Below, one piece after another: positions 19,800 through 27,621 of a stretch of DNA of 64,000 nucleotides. The stretch is taken from positions 2,790,001 to 2,854,000 of the forward strand of contig NZ_CP193934.1 in assembly GCF_050859505.1 (NCBI RefSeq). The letters run 5' to 3'. Below the pieces are notes generated by a model. It was not told the DNA's origin. It ran no database searches and saw only the letters and a list, made by a program, of their open reading frames with translations. This DNA comes from Marinirhabdus sp050859505 (GTDB lineage: Bacteria > Bacteroidota > Bacteroidia > Flavobacteriales > Flavobacteriaceae). The first letter of the stretch is position 1, and each line of letters begins with the position of its first letter. Position numbers and translations under genes: made by a program.

Positions 19800-21113
19800 T
19801 TATAAACCTTTAATGGTATCGTTAAACGGAAGGATGAAATCTTTGTGTGCAAAGCTCTCTTTCACTTCCAATAAATTTACTGTGGGATCAATATAGGGCG
19901 CGCTCAATCTGCCATTGAGCGCTACATAACTTTCAACATATACCTCCAGGTTTTGGTGCCCTTGTGAGGAAAAATGGTCGCCTAAATAGTGTGCGTATTG
20001 TAGTATAAAATCAGGCTGAAAACTCATTTGCTTTTCCTGAAATGCATTTAAAAAGTCAGAATTATCCACCAAAAACTGTTTGCCTGTTTTTCCATCTTTC
20101 ACTTTAAATTGGGCATATCCCGCTTTCTCCATCAACATAACGCGCCATGAAAAACGGTAGCCTTCTTCCGTCCAAAACAACTCGCCAGGATACACCAAAT
20201 AGCGCCACGGAAATACCAGTTGAAACACTATAAATGCGCCCACCACATAATATTGAAATTTGCGTATTCCAGCTACGGAACTAGTTTTCACTTTAGCATC
20301 CCAGCTGTCTTTTGAAATTTTGAATACTTTGGAAATAAACGATAGAATTTTATGATGAAATCTGGCATCAAAAAAGATAAGGGCACTTACAATCATTATA
20401 AAAGGAAACATGCCAATTGGGAACAAAACCCGCGTTAATACGTGAAAAACGACAACTAAAATGAAGCCAAGCCATCGCGTCTTTCGGTACCATAATAAAA
20501 ATGGAATAGCGAGATCGTATCCCGCACCGCCCCAACTAAAGGCATACTGCACCCACTCTTGCTGCAACAAATCACCTAAAAAAGGAATATCATACTTGGA
20601 GGGCAACCATATTTTTAACGGCATAGCTTTTACCAGCCAATCGCTGTTTAATTTTGCTAAGCCTGCAAATAAATAAACGATACTCAATAAAATCTTAATG
20701 GAATCGATGGACCATTGTGGAATATAAAAACTTGCTTTCTTCGGGTTTTGTTTTGCTTCTATAGAAAAGTACCGATGCGCTGGTAGGAAGATTAGTAGAA
20801 ATGAAAGACAGCTTATAAAATAATAGTGATTGAGATAGGTGGTTTTATCCATGAACTCTATATAGGTGAAGCTCAAAAAGAAGATGATAATTGAGATTCG
20901 GTATTTATATCCCACTGCTACCAGCAGCGCAGAAATACCACAAACCGCAAACAAAACATAGGTAAAATTACCTAAGGGTTGCACCCACTCAAAACCGTAA
21001 TAACTAAAATGAACCTTAGGCTCCAGGTATAATTTTTCGATCCAGCCGTGTGCCCAGAAACGGACAAGACTCGCAAAAAGCATCACACCAAAAAAAATAC
21101 GAAAGACCGCCAA
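19800..21113 (-). CDS. HTTM (vitamin K-dependent carboxylase-like) membrane protein
   Basis: 437 residues from the only conventional start, a TTG at 21113. The frame is open upstream to a stop at 21174-21176 and encodes NLLRTYLNKNTEAAPLAVF, which looks like real N-terminal protein, yet contains no ATG, GTG or TTG (an ATT occurs at 21159-21161). Several TM helices carry the HTTM signatures VFRIFFGVMLFASLVRFW, YLNHYYFISCL and LFAGLAKLNSDWL, then a soluble C-terminal domain with FSWRVMLMEKAGY. Family members include gamma-glutamyl carboxylases, but bacterial roles are mostly unknown. Lies 3 bases before a TonB receptor and behind imelysin, pointing to iron acquisition. Confidence 0.82.
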   Translation of the reverse strand: MAVFRIFFGVMLFASLVRFWAHGWIEKLYLEPKVHFSYYGFEWVQPLGNFTYVLFAVCGISALLVAVGYKYRISIIIFFLSFTYIEFMDKTTYLNHYYFISCLSFLLIFLPAHRYFSIEAKQNPKKASFYIPQWSIDSIKILLSIVYLFAGLAKLNSDWLVKAMPLKIWLPSKYDIPFLGDLLQQEWVQYAFSWGGAGYDLAIPFLLWYRKTRWLGFILVVVFHVLTRVLFPIGMFPFIMIVSALIFFDARFHHKILSFISKVFKISKDSWDAKVKTSSVAGIRKFQYYVVGAFIVFQLVFPWRYLVYPGELFWTEEGYRFSWRVMLMEKAGYAQFKVKDGKTGKQFLVDNSDFLNAFQEKQMSFQPDFILQYAHYLGDHFSSQGHQNLEVYVESYVALNGRLSAPYIDPTVNLLEVKESFAHKDFILPFNDTIKGL

Positions 21114-21292
21114 TGGGGCAGCCTCTGTATTTTTGTTTAGATATGTTCGGAGTAAATTAATAAGATACTTATTTTATGATATTCTTGAAAATGAAACACG
21201 ACTATTTAGAACCAGGAGACACGACTGATAGTAAACAAAACCTAATCTTCTGATTACTGCATACTAATTTACTGACTACAAATTCACTAAAA

Positions 21293-22408
21293 CTAGTCTC
21301 CATCTGCATCCACGAAATCTACATCAATACTCAACGCTTGTAGCATATCTACTTTTAAGAGGATTACGTTACGTTGCAATTCGTCATACGTTTCTAACAT
21401 TTTTCCGTTGTCCATTTGTATCTGGTTTGTAAAATCCGAATCCAAACCATTCAATTTACTTTTTGTAGTTGCGAATTGTGCCAAAATCAACCCACTTAAA
21501 TCTTCACCATTTTTTATGGTATTCAAAAAATTGAGATAGGAAGCATAACTAGGACCTGTTTGATTTCCGCTAAAAGATTGTCCTCTAAAGAAACGTTCCG
21601 TAGCGTTTAAACCTGCTACTGCGAGTGTTTTTGAGAAGTCTTTGGTATAAAATGCTTCCACCGTATTTGGAAGTGGGGCGTTTGAAAACACGCCGGCAGG
21701 AATACCAATCTTTCCAGCTCGTAATGACTTTTCATAGTAGAAAATAAAATCGTTTGTTAATTTGTCTACAGACGCCGAAGCGGAAGAACCGTTGTTATTT
21801 ACAAAATCGTCACGAAAGCCTCCAGTCCATGAGTCTCTTACATTAGTTGCAAGATCCAGAATGCTATTGGTTAATGCAGTAAGGTAGTCTCTATTTTTTT
21901 CGGCATTTGGATGTGTTGTATAAAAATCTAAAATTTCAGCATCGGTCGAACCTACACCATATATCATATAATCTATGGCAGGAAATCCTTGTGCATCATT
22001 GGTGGATGGAAGCGTGAAATCTGTGTTTCCGGAAATACTAAATGATTCAATTTCTGAAACATTGGTTGGATAGGTATTCATCCTGTCTCTAAATCGTACC
22101 GTTTCTGCAGGGCCAATTTCAAACATAGAAATATTTTGAAAAGCTATGTAAGCATCTTTGTATGCATTTCGAACAGCTGTTAATGTTGCTTGATCTGGTG
22201 TTTGAATAAATGAACCTGAACGTGTAGAAAGCAAAGCAACATCTGCTGTAAATTGATTATAAGAAGGCACAATACTATTGTCTGCCCAATGTACGAGCAT
22301 GGCCGAGCGGTCAAAACTATCTTCTGCTACTTCTGGTGTACTCTCGTCACTTTTTGAACAAGCGTAGATTGCTGTTATAAAGGTGAATACTATTAAAATT
22401 TTTCTCAT
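21293..22408 (-). CDS. imelysin-family (M75) lipoprotein
   Basis: Start ATG 22408 (MRKILIVFTF), 371 residues. The signal peptide ends in a lipobox with Cys at about residue 17 (IYACSKSDE). The body is all-helical and carries the imelysin motif region (GPAETVRFRDRM, GFPAIDYMIYG), the latter corresponding to the GxHxxE site of classic M75 proteins but here reading GFPAIDYM, so the histidine of that motif is replaced. Imelysin-like proteins are implicated in iron uptake rather than proteolysis. Genomic neighbours (DUF4856, HTTM, TonB receptor) support that. Confidence 0.85.
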   Translation of the reverse strand: MRKILIVFTFITAIYACSKSDESTPEVAEDSFDRSAMLVHWADNSIVPSYNQFTADVALLSTRSGSFIQTPDQATLTAVRNAYKDAYIAFQNISMFEIGPAETVRFRDRMNTYPTNVSEIESFSISGNTDFTLPSTNDAQGFPAIDYMIYGVGSTDAEILDFYTTHPNAEKNRDYLTALTNSILDLATNVRDSWTGGFRDDFVNNNGSSASASVDKLTNDFIFYYEKSLRAGKIGIPAGVFSNAPLPNTVEAFYTKDFSKTLAVAGLNATERFFRGQSFSGNQTGPSYASYLNFLNTIKNGEDLSGLILAQFATTKSKLNGLDSDFTNQIQMDNGKMLETYDELQRNVILLKVDMLQALSIDVDFVDADGD

Positions 22409-22429
22409 TGTCAGTTTATTTAAAGCTTG

Positions 22430-22437
22430 CAAAAGTA
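22430..22437 (-). promoter_or_regulatory. -7 element in front of imelysin
   Basis: TACTTTTG on the minus strand, 22 bases before the imelysin start, immediately downstream of a 13-bp stem-loop. Fits TAnnTTTG; no -33 match is visible. Confidence 0.4.
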
Positions 22438-22443
22438 CTAAAT

Positions 22444-22476
22444 AGCAACCTATTTCATTGCAGGAAATAGGTTGCT
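22444..22476 (-). other. 13-bp perfect stem-loop between DUF4856 and imelysin genes
   Basis: AGCAACCTATTTC (22444-22456) pairs perfectly with GAAATAGGTTGCT (22464-22476) around a 7-base loop. It is followed on the minus strand by only a weak U tract (ATTTAGTACTTTT). It may be a partial terminator or an mRNA-processing/stability element between the two lipoprotein genes. Confidence 0.7.
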
Positions 22477-22497
22477 TTGGCTATTTGTAAAAAAAAA

Positions 22498-23721
22498 CTA
22501 CTCTGTGCTGGCAGCTTCTGTTACAGTAAATGAAAATTTTGCGGCAATGGCTTCAGAAACGGTATCCAAGCTAGCTGGAGTGATATCCCAAAAACCATTT
22601 GCACCGTCGCTCATTAAATCGGAAATAAGACCATCTACTTCACTTCTACTGAAGAAAGAGACCCCATCTGAATTGTTTCTTGTAAATCGAAGGCTGTATA
22701 CAAAACCATAGGCCTCAGAAAGATCGTGGAAGGCTCCTCCCATATCGCCATTTGTAATAGCAGTCTTACCATTTTGAAGATAGTAGATGCCGCGAATGGC
22801 AATTACTTCTGAAACTTTTTGACGAATAATCGCTGCTTGCTCATCGCGGACTTCGTAATTCTTGGCAACAATAGCAGCTCTACCCAATTTGAAGGCATTG
22901 TAAATAGTTAAGGCAATTCCATCAAAATCTGAATCATCGTTTACACGACCTACATATTCATTTAAAAAACTATCGTCTTCACCAATAGTTGCTATAGGAT
23001 TCGCCGGATTAGCACTGGCACCAAATAAATAACCATATGCCTCGTCCCATTTGTGTTCCATTGTGGTATATAAATTGTCACCTTCGGTAATGTCATTATC
23101 GTTCGTATCACGGTTATCTGCTTCATCAAGAACTGCTGTACTTAAATAATTATTTAGCATCTGATCCATCATTAAAGCTCCAATCAATCCTTTGGCGAAG
23201 GCCTGGTTCATTTCAAGTCCTTTTCCGGTAACATATCTCACTGAAGATCCATCTGCAATTTGTCCCGCAACTCCTGGAGCGGCGGCTGTATTCTGATTTG
23301 GAAACACTTCATTAATTTGGGTTGAAATATACCCATCGAACGTACTCTTTATTTGTGAAGCTTCTGTAGCATTTGCTCCAAAAAAATCTTTGGAGGCTGC
23401 TATTTTGCTACGCACATTTTTATCGGAGGCATTTAAATTTGCATCACTAAAATCGTTTGCTCCTTCCTCGTGAGCGAACATAGCTTGTAATGAAGTTTCG
23501 GTAGTATTATCAAAGTCTTTAAAGGCTCCTAAAATTTCATCGGCCATTAAGATACGAGTGGTTTGTCCGCTAAAAGAGACTGTAGATGCGCCGTCGCGTT
23601 CAAATACGTAGGTTGCTGGAGCTTCAACATTTGTTGAGATAGCAGTTCCGCTATCGTCATCTGAACTACAAGAGGTGAATACTGCTGCGGCTATAATTGC
23701 AGGAATAATTAATTTTTTCAT
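22498..23721 (-). CDS. DUF4856 lipoprotein
   Basis: 407 residues with lipoprotein signal (lipobox FTSC, then SSDDD). The mature part is helical with VEAPATYVFERDGASTVSF near the N-terminus, a hallmark of DUF4856. No enzymatic motif is seen. DUF4856 genes commonly accompany imelysin and TonB receptors in Bacteroidota (from memory), as they do here. Probably an outer-membrane-anchored periplasmic component of iron handling. Preceded by a well-formed promoter and an operator-like inverted repeat. Confidence 0.85.
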   Translation of the reverse strand: MKKLIIPAIIAAAVFTSCSSDDDSGTAISTNVEAPATYVFERDGASTVSFSGQTTRILMADEILGAFKDFDNTTETSLQAMFAHEEGANDFSDANLNASDKNVRSKIAASKDFFGANATEASQIKSTFDGYISTQINEVFPNQNTAAAPGVAGQIADGSSVRYVTGKGLEMNQAFAKGLIGALMMDQMLNNYLSTAVLDEADNRDTNDNDITEGDNLYTTMEHKWDEAYGYLFGASANPANPIATIGEDDSFLNEYVGRVNDDSDFDGIALTIYNAFKLGRAAIVAKNYEVRDEQAAIIRQKVSEVIAIRGIYYLQNGKTAITNGDMGGAFHDLSEAYGFVYSLRFTRNNSDGVSFFSRSEVDGLISDLMSDGANGFWDITPASLDTVSEAIAAKFSFTVTEAASTE

Positions 23722-23766
23722 TTTAATTTTATTTAGACTGAATATAAATAGTTGATTATTTCAGCG

Positions 23767-23798
23767 CAAAAATAAAAAGCAAAATGAAAACTCACAAG
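23767..23798 (-). promoter_or_regulatory. promoter of the DUF4856/imelysin block
   Basis: Minus strand: CTTG (23795-23798, TTG core of -33), 20-base spacer, then TATTTTTG (23767-23774), a perfect -7 element. It lies 46 bases before the DUF4856 start. Confidence 0.6.
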
Positions 23799-23803
23799 CT
23801 TAT

Positions 23804-23818
23804 TTAGAACTAATTTAA
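23804..23818. promoter_or_regulatory. operator-like inverted repeat upstream of DUF4856
   Basis: TTAGA-ACTAA-TTTAA, an imperfect copy of the TTAGA-n5-TCTAA repeat at 24351. It lies directly upstream of the -33 element. Surrounding bases are shared too (TTATTTAGAACTAAT at both sites). Likely bound by a metal-responsive repressor; the identity is inference. Confidence 0.5.
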
Positions 23819-23834
23819 ATAAAAATAGTGTTTT

Positions 23835-24314
23835 TTATGGATTGAGAGAAACCTCAAGTTGTCCTTTGTATTTAAGTCGTGTTAAACCAGCCCATTGGAG
23901 AATAAGTTTGGTGTCATTTTCAGAAAGATCTCCGTGTAACCAGGTGTACGTATCTAGTGGCATCTCCCCTTCTTCTACAAATTCTATCAATTCTTCTAGT
24001 TTATGATCTTTCTTTTTAATGGAATAGGTATTCCATTCAGACACATTAAAATGTCCTTTCCCGTGTTCTATATGCTCATCCAGCCACAATGAAACTGGAG
24101 CAATTTCAGAGTACCAAGGATATTGTGTTTGATTACTATGGCAATCATAACAGTTATTTTTTAATAGTTCAGCAACTTCAGGGCTAGGCACTGTTTCTTT
24201 TTCAAAAGCCATCACACTTTCATACCCGCCATTGTTTTTCTCGGGTCGTATAAATTGAATAATCACCAAAGCAGCCAAAGCTAAAAGCAAAAAATAACGT
24301 ACAAATTTGTTCAT
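23835..24314 (-). CDS. membrane-anchored haem-binding domain protein
   Basis: 159 residues with an N-terminal hydrophobic anchor (about 5-23). The motif NNCYDCHSNQTQYPWYS contains a CxxCH haem c attachment site and is the hallmark of the Haem_bd domain family. A second conserved area is EGEMPLDTYTWLHGDL. Probably exported and facing the periplasm. It lies 113 bases ahead of DUF4856 on the same strand, and both have the same operator-like repeat upstream, which suggests joint iron/haem regulation. Confidence 0.82.
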   Translation of the reverse strand: MNKFVRYFLLLALAALVIIQFIRPEKNNGGYESVMAFEKETVPSPEVAELLKNNCYDCHSNQTQYPWYSEIAPVSLWLDEHIEHGKGHFNVSEWNTYSIKKKDHKLEELIEFVEEGEMPLDTYTWLHGDLSENDTKLILQWAGLTRLKYKGQLEVSLNP

Positions 24315-24334
24315 AGGGATTTGTTTTATGGATT

Positions 24335-24342
24335 CAAAACTA
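24335..24342 (-). promoter_or_regulatory. -7 element of the haem-binding gene
   Basis: TAGTTTTG on the minus strand, 21 bases before the start at 24314. The operator-like repeat at 24351-24365 begins 8 bases further upstream, occupying the spacer to -33 region. Confidence 0.5.
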
Positions 24343-24350
24343 CTTATTAT

Positions 24351-24365
24351 TTAGAACTAATCTAA
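24351..24365. promoter_or_regulatory. operator-like inverted repeat TTAGA-n5-TCTAA
   Basis: Perfect 5-bp arms TTAGA (24351-24355) and TCTAA (24361-24365). It sits across the predicted spacer/-33 region of the haem-binding gene, where a repressor would block RNA polymerase. Similar sequence recurs at 23804-23818. Confidence 0.55.
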
Positions 24366-24380
24366 TAAAAAAATAGCATC

Positions 24381-25952
24381 TTATTGTTCGTCTTTCAAGT
24401 AATTAATGACCGCTTTTCTAATATCACCAGCCATTTCACTTTCTGAAGGCTTATAAATAGCTATAATACCTTCATTTTCTGGAGTCAAAAAAGGGATGTC
24501 AAAACCCTTCAGCAGAAAATCACTTATGGCAGCGGTATAAATTATTTCATCTCCAATAGGGCTTCCTTTTAATAGCCAAGGCCCATCATTGGACTCTTTA
24601 GCGACAGACATACGGTGTAGATACGCACCTGTTCCTGTATGAGATTCGCCATAATCTAATACTTTTTTAAGTAAACTTCCTTTCAGTTTTATTGTATAGA
24701 TACTCCCGCCAAAGGGCAATACTCTAAAAATATCTAGACTCGTTACATCACCTTCCAGCCTATCGTCTAACCTAAAGGAACCACCATTTACAAAGACCAA
24801 ATCCACGTCATCTTTATATGCATAGGCCATTCCTTTCGTAATGAGTTGGCCTAGGTTGGTTTGGGTACTTCTATTGGCGCTATCGGTTCCATCAAGAGGT
24901 GGTATCGCTTTATAAATAACTTCATAAGGATTGGATATTACTTCTTTAATTTTTTCATCCAGAATGCTATTCCATGAATCAACAACTGCTTTTACTTTGG
25001 GGGACGATGCCGTTTTATCTGTAATAGGAACTAATTCTGAAACTATATTTAATTTTTTAGTATTCAATGGATAGGTAAACGTATGCACATACACGGTCTT
25101 AGCATTAGCATCTGCTTTCACGATATTTGTATTATGTACGCTCACTAACATATGATTATGTTCGTGACCACCCATTAATAAAGGAATTTGAGGTAGTGCA
25201 TTCGCCACTTTGGTATCTTGTTCCAGCGTTAAATGCGTAAGTCCTAAAATAACATCGGTTTTTTGCGCTTCTAACGTAAGAAAAGCAGTGTTAGCCTCAA
25301 CCAAATAGTCACTATAAAAAACATAATCCTGTGGATTAGAATCTATAGTCACACTAAACAAACCAACGGTAAGAGCTGTGGTATCTGCTTTTTTAATCTG
25401 AAAGGTATAGGTATCCGGAATTCGAATAGAGTCCCCATCTTTAATGGTATAAAAGCTCATAGGCCCTTCTTTGGTTTGCTGAAAGACATTGGCAGACGTC
25501 CAGGCAAATTCAGATTCATTTAATCGTTTTTGAAGATCGTCTGGTTTTAAATCAAATTCATGATTTCCGAAGGTTGCCAGATCCACTTCCATAGCATTCA
25601 TAACATCTATCATATGCTTTCCCCGAATAGTTTCTCCATCAACTTTAATAGTTCCTAATAGCGACGGATTTAAAAAATCACCCGCCATTACTAAAAAAGT
25701 ATTTGGGTTTTCAGCTTTTATAGAGTCTACTACATGAGCCACACGTGCTAGCCCACCATACTTACCACCGCTCAATGGTGCTATTTCATAAACGTCGTTC
25801 ATTTGAACTATTTTGAAAACGATGGTAGTCTCTTTTGTTTTTGTAGCTGGCGAAGGAGTTTTACAGCTGAAACAAAGTACAAAGAGCAGCGAAAAGAGAA
25901 AGGAGATTTTTTTAAACGCTTTCTTTAAAACTATTGTTGGTATTGGTTTCAT
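24381..25952 (-). CDS. 5'-nucleotidase / metallophosphatase lipoprotein, UshA family
   Basis: 523 residues. Signal peptide with lipobox ending FSC (about residue 30). The N-terminal calcineurin-like metallophosphatase domain has MNDVYEIAPL, GDFLNP, FGNHEFD, LTHL and GGHEHNH motifs for the two-metal site. The C-terminal nucleotidase domain carries FVNGGSFR and a substrate-stacking region. Likely hydrolyses extracellular or periplasmic nucleotides to recover phosphate and nucleosides. It starts 11 bases behind the HMG-CoA lyase-like gene on the same strand, so they may be co-transcribed. Confidence 0.9.
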   Translation of the reverse strand: MKPIPTIVLKKAFKKISFLFSLLFVLCFSCKTPSPATKTKETTIVFKIVQMNDVYEIAPLSGGKYGGLARVAHVVDSIKAENPNTFLVMAGDFLNPSLLGTIKVDGETIRGKHMIDVMNAMEVDLATFGNHEFDLKPDDLQKRLNESEFAWTSANVFQQTKEGPMSFYTIKDGDSIRIPDTYTFQIKKADTTALTVGLFSVTIDSNPQDYVFYSDYLVEANTAFLTLEAQKTDVILGLTHLTLEQDTKVANALPQIPLLMGGHEHNHMLVSVHNTNIVKADANAKTVYVHTFTYPLNTKKLNIVSELVPITDKTASSPKVKAVVDSWNSILDEKIKEVISNPYEVIYKAIPPLDGTDSANRSTQTNLGQLITKGMAYAYKDDVDLVFVNGGSFRLDDRLEGDVTSLDIFRVLPFGGSIYTIKLKGSLLKKVLDYGESHTGTGAYLHRMSVAKESNDGPWLLKGSPIGDEIIYTAAISDFLLKGFDIPFLTPENEGIIAIYKPSESEMAGDIRKAVINYLKDEQ

Positions 25953-25963
25953 CTTCGGTTGAG

Positions 25964-26827
25964 TTAATGATAAGTGCTAAAAATTTTAGTAGCTTCGTTA
26001 TAGGAGCTCTCAAAAGACATTGGGTTAATGTTGGTAGCTACCTTTTCAGCAGTAAAAAAGCTAAGCATTTTTTCAGTAGGCATATTTCCTGTAAGCTCGT
26101 CTTTTGCCATTGGGCAACCTCCAAAACCTTGGATTGCACCATCAAACCTTCTACATCCTGAAGTATAGGCGGCTTGTATTTTTTCGTGCCAGGCCGTTGG
26201 AGTCGTGTGTAAATGCGCGCCAAACTCTATTTGCGGGTACGCAGGTATTAAATCTTTAAATAAATAGGTAATAATTTCTGGGGTAGACGTCCCTACGGTA
26301 TCACTAAGCGACAAAATGGTTACACCCATCTCTGCAAGTTTCTCTGCCCACTCTCCTACTATTTCTACATTCCATGGATCGCCATACGGATTTCCAAATC
26401 CCATAGATAAATACGTCACAACTTCTTTGTTCTGAATAGCCGCTAACTCTAAAATCTCTTTCAAAATCTCAATAGATTGCTCAATAGTTTTATGGGTGTT
26501 ACGCATTTGAAAATTCTCAGAAATTGAAAAGGGATATCCTAAATACTGAATTTCCGGATGCATCAGCGCAGCTTCGGCACCTCTTACATTGGCAACGATA
26601 GCCAGCAGTTTACTTTCGGTACTGGATAAATCTAACTTGCTTAAAACCTTCGCGGTATCCGTCATTTGCGGAATAGCCTTTGGTGAGACAAAACTCCCAA
26701 AGTCTATGGTGTCAAACCCACAGCGTAAAAGAGATTGGATGTATTGTACTTTTTGTTCGGTAGGAATCCAGTCTTTAATGCCTTGCATGGCATCCCGAGG
26801 ACATTCTATAATTTTTACATTTTGCAT
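25964..26827 (-). CDS. hydroxymethylglutaryl-CoA lyase-like enzyme
   Basis: Start ATG 26827 (MQNVKIIECPRD), 287 residues. HMG-CoA lyase cleaves HMG-CoA to acetoacetate and acetyl-CoA in leucine degradation. The TIM-barrel DRE-family features are ECPRDAMQG (metal-binding Asp), GAHLHTTP with the metal-binding His pair, and the catalytic loop GFGGCPMAKDELTGN. ECPRD replaces the more usual EVGPRD, so a related DRE-TIM lyase cannot be excluded. A -7 element TATCTTTG ends only 7 bases before this ATG, implying a very short or absent leader. Confidence 0.82.
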   Translation of the reverse strand: MQNVKIIECPRDAMQGIKDWIPTEQKVQYIQSLLRCGFDTIDFGSFVSPKAIPQMTDTAKVLSKLDLSSTESKLLAIVANVRGAEAALMHPEIQYLGYPFSISENFQMRNTHKTIEQSIEILKEILELAAIQNKEVVTYLSMGFGNPYGDPWNVEIVGEWAEKLAEMGVTILSLSDTVGTSTPEIITYLFKDLIPAYPQIEFGAHLHTTPTAWHEKIQAAYTSGCRRFDGAIQGFGGCPMAKDELTGNMPTEKMLSFFTAEKVATNINPMSFESSYNEATKIFSTYH

Positions 26828-26833
26828 CACTTT

Positions 26834-26841
26834 CAAAGATA
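26834..26841 (-). promoter_or_regulatory. -7 element of the HMG-CoA lyase gene
   Basis: TATCTTTG on the minus strand, 7 bases before ATG 26827. It argues against the longer N-terminus starting at 26854 and suggests an almost leaderless mRNA. Confidence 0.4.
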
Positions 26842-26944
26842 GTATTTGAACCACTAATTATGAAGTTCGATCTACGATTTTCTGAAAAAAATATACGTAT
26901 AGGAGAGAAAAGAATATAGAAAATAGAAAAATGAGGGTAGGACT

Positions 26945-27559
26945 TCATATAAAAATAAATACTGCAATTCCAACAAAAACAATTATTTGAAGCCACTTTA
27001 AAATTAATCCCACGCTTTTATGGGCTTTTAAATACGCTGAAATACTCCCAGCTAACAATGCTATAGTGCTAAAAATTAGAAATGAAAGAACCATAAAAAC
27101 TCCACCTAAAATAAAAAACTGAAGCGCAGTTCCCTCCGTAGGATTCCAAAGAAACGCTGGAAAAAAAGCTATAAAAAAGAGCATCACTTTTGGATTTACT
27201 AAATTCATAAATACGCCAATTTTGAAGTAACGCCAATTCGATTTTTTTTGTGCAGTGTCTTCGTGTATAGCTATTGAAGCCTCTGCTCTAAAAATTTTAT
27301 AGGCTAAGTAAAGTAAGTAGCCCGCACCTATACATTTTATAATAAAAAAGAGGTTTGGCGAAGCAGCTATTATAGCCGAAATTCCAAAAGCGAGCAATGC
27401 AGTATGCACAATACAGCCGCTAATGAGACCTGCCGTTGTGGCAATACCACTACTACTACCGTGCGCTAACGATTGGGTGAGCACATAAATATTATCGGGT
27501 CCTGGAGAGAGTGCTAATAGTAAAGTAGCAAAGGAAAAAGAAATTATTATTTCAATCAT
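26945..27559 (-). CDS. LysE/RhtB-family amino acid exporter
   Basis: 204 residues with about six hydrophobic segments and the N-terminal family signature LALSPGPDNIYVLTQSL, followed by GISGCIVHT-type small-residue helix (AGLISGCIVHTALLAF). Members export amino acids such as homoserine, threonine or leucine; the substrate here is unknown. Monocistronic, divergent from the spondin-domain gene. Confidence 0.88.
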   Translation of the reverse strand: MIEIIISFSFATLLLALSPGPDNIYVLTQSLAHGSSSGIATTAGLISGCIVHTALLAFGISAIIAASPNLFFIIKCIGAGYLLYLAYKIFRAEASIAIHEDTAQKKSNWRYFKIGVFMNLVNPKVMLFFIAFFPAFLWNPTEGTALQFFILGGVFMVLSFLIFSTIALLAGSISAYLKAHKSVGLILKWLQIIVFVGIAVFIFI

Positions 27560-27621
27560 ATTCTTAAAACTTCATGAAAGGAACAGTATTTGTTAGTACT
27601 TGTTATAGCAAACCAAATATC

